Below, piece after piece: positions 7,047 to 8,560 of a DNA stretch of 8,560 nt. The notes under the pieces are model-generated. The model searched no databases. It was not told where the DNA came from and was given only the letters and a program-made list of their open reading frames with translations. The position numbers and the translations under genes are program-made. Source of the DNA: Spirochaetota bacterium (GTDB lineage: Bacteria; Spirochaetota; UBA4802; UBA5550); assembly GCA_022704585.1 (NCBI GenBank), contig JAKJGD010000056.1:1-8560 (forward strand), written 5' to 3'. Positions within the stretch are counted from its first letter, which is position 1. Each line of letters begins with the position of its first letter.

Positions 7047-7084
7047 CAGTCTGCTTATTTTCAAAAAAAAGAGAAGGAATACCT

Positions 7085-8560
7085 ATGGCCGGAACCATAC
7101 CCGAACGCGCGGACGTACAGGAGGGGCACAAGTGGGACCTCTCGCCCCTCTTTTCCTCTGACGAGAAGTGGGACGAGCTTTTTTCCGTGATCGAGGCAGA
7201 GTTGCCCCGGTATGAAATCTACCGCGGCCGCCTTGGCGAGTCCGCGGCCGTATTAAAAGAGGTGATCGAATTCGACCTGGCCGTGATGCGCAAGGTCGAA
7301 AGGCTCTACACCTATGCCCACCTGAAAAGCGACGAGGACAAGTCAAACCAGCGCTACCAGGGCCTGTACCAGCGCGCGACCAACCTCTATACCCGGGCTT
7401 CAGAGATATCGAGCTATATCGCGCCGGAGATCCAGTCCGTGCCGGACGACGTTATGAACGGCTTCCTGCGCACGAGGGAGCTCGACGACTACCGCTTCCT
7501 TCTTGAAAAAATACTCCGGCACAAGCCGCATACCCGCTCGATCGAGATCGAGGAGATCCTGGCCATGTCGGGCGAGATGAGCCATGCCGCCTCGGGCATA
7601 TTCAGCCAGCTCGACAACGCCGATCTTCGATTCGGCACGATAATCGATGAAACGGGCCGGGAGACAGAGCTTTCCCATGCCGGATTCATTTCATTTCTGA
7701 TGAAGCAGGACCGCGAGCTCCGGAAAAAGGCCTTCTTCCAGTATTACCGGACCTACGACGATCACAAGAACACTATCGCTGCCTCGCTCATGTACTCGAA
7801 CAAACGGGACTGTTTTTATTCGCGCGTCCGGAAGTTCGAGACCTGCCGCGGCGGCTCCCTCTTCGGCGATAATGTCCCCGAGGAGGTGTACGACAACCTG
7901 GTCGAGACCGTCAAGCAGAACCTGGCGCCCCTGTTCCGCTATCTCGAATTCAGGAAAAAGGCACTGGGCCTGGACGAGCTCCATTTCTACGACACCTACG
8001 TTCCCATCATGAAGAACGTCGACTTCTCCATGCCATACGAAGAGGCGGCCCGGACCTGCGTCGAGGCACTTGCACCGCTCGGCGGAGAATACACAGACGC
8101 CCTGAAGAAGGGGCTGTTCGGGGGCTGGGTGGACCGGTACGAGAACCGGGGCAAGCGGAGCGGCGCCTACTCGTCAGGGTGCTACGATTCGCCGCCCTAC
8201 ATCCTGATGAATTACCGCGATGACACCATCAACAGCCTCTACACGCTCATTCACGAGGCAGGCCACTCGATGCACTCTTGGTATTCAAACCGGAGCCAGC
8301 CGTACGCATACCACGATTACACCATATTCGTGGCCGAGGTCGCCTCGACCTTCAACGAGGCCCTGCTGAGCGCCCACCTGCTGAAGGGATACGCCGGCGA
8401 TCCGAAGATGCGGGCCTATATCCTCAACCGCGAAATCGATGACATACGGGGCACCCTGTTCCGGCAGACCATGTTCGCAGAGTTCGAGATGCTGACGCAT
8501 CGCATCGTCGAGGAGAACGGGCCGCTCACACTTGAAGCGATTCGCGACATCTACCGGGGC
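7085..8560 (+). CDS. pepF: Oligoendopeptidase F, M3B family (3' truncated by the window edge)
   Basis: The frame is open from ATG 7085 to the last base, giving 492 residues of a protein that is usually about 600. M3B enzymes are cytoplasmic zinc metallopeptidases that cut oligopeptides, often those released by proteases such as Lon. The opening HKWDLSPLFSSDEKWDEL is typical. The oligopeptidase N-domain covers about 110-185. The catalytic domain contains GAYSSGCYDSPPYILMNY (360-377), where the common form is SSGGYDTPPY. The zinc motif HEAGH puts His390, Glu391 and His394 in place, and Glu418 in VAEVASTFNE is the expected third ligand 24 residues later. The enzyme should be active if the missing roughly 100 residues are intact. 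AAGGA (7074-7078) lies six bases before the ATG. It begins 38 bases after the nitroreductase stop with no terminator between, so cotranscription is likely. Confidence 0.95.
   Translation, partial: MAGTIPERADVQEGHKWDLSPLFSSDEKWDELFSVIEAELPRYEIYRGRLGESAAVLKEVIEFDLAVMRKVERLYTYAHLKSDEDKSNQRYQGLYQRATNLYTRASEISSYIAPEIQSVPDDVMNGFLRTRELDDYRFLLEKILRHKPHTRSIEIEEILAMSGEMSHAASGIFSQLDNADLRFGTIIDETGRETELSHAGFISFLMKQDRELRKKAFFQYYRTYDDHKNTIAASLMYSNKRDCFYSRVRKFETCRGGSLFGDNVPEEVYDNLVETVKQNLAPLFRYLEFRKKALGLDELHFYDTYVPIMKNVDFSMPYEEAARTCVEALAPLGGEYTDALKKGLFGGWVDRYENRGKRSGAYSSGCYDSPPYILMNYRDDTINSLYTLIHEAGHSMHSWYSNRSQPYAYHDYTIFVAEVASTFNEALLSAHLLKGYAGDPKMRAYILNREIDDIRGTLFRQTMFAEFEMLTHRIVEENGPLTLEAIRDIYRG

Noticed and set aside
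7047..7084. Terminator between the nitroreductase and pepF
   Set aside because: The gap has an A8 run but no inverted repeat able to form a stem, and it leads directly into a good ribosome binding site.

Overview
The window is ordinary chromosomal DNA of a diderm bacterium of moderate-to-high GC content in its coding regions. It holds five complete or nearly complete protein genes plus the tail of a sixth. No rRNA, tRNA, CRISPR array or insertion sequence was seen. The set (a class I CyaA-type adenylate cyclase, a Lon protease with a 'RPIFPG' N-terminus of the kind I associate with spirochaetes and chlamydiae, a ComFB-domain protein and an M3B oligopeptidase) best suggests a Spirochaetota member. 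A deltaproteobacterial-type lineage cannot be excluded; this is judged from remembered sequence style, not a search.

Layout. Positions 1-279 (+) carry the charged C-terminal tail of an unidentified protein. It converges tail to tail on a class I adenylate cyclase (281-3013, -), with one base between the two stop codons and a 7-bp hairpin spanning both. An AT-rich divergent intergenic region (3014-3336) carries a good sigma70-like promoter facing right, with a short tandem repeat in its spacer and a 12-bp palindrome just before the lon ribosome binding site. On the right, lon (3337-5802) overlaps by 10 bases a gene for a ComFB domain fused to a beta-rich domain (5793-6446). A small nitroreductase (6480-7046) and an oligoendopeptidase F (7085 to beyond the window edge) follow on the same strand with gaps of 33 and 38 bases. 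These four genes could form one operon.

How the genes may work together. The cyclase makes cAMP. ComFB-family proteins have been reported elsewhere as cyclic dinucleotide receptors. Lon degrades damaged and regulatory proteins, and PepF-type enzymes cut the released oligopeptides further. The Lon/PepF pairing is a plausible protein-turnover set. The ComFB fusion beside Lon, opposite an adenylate cyclase, is the least explained and most interesting part; a functional link is inference from position only. I see no convincing sign of a wholly new multi-gene system, and most of the window is housekeeping.
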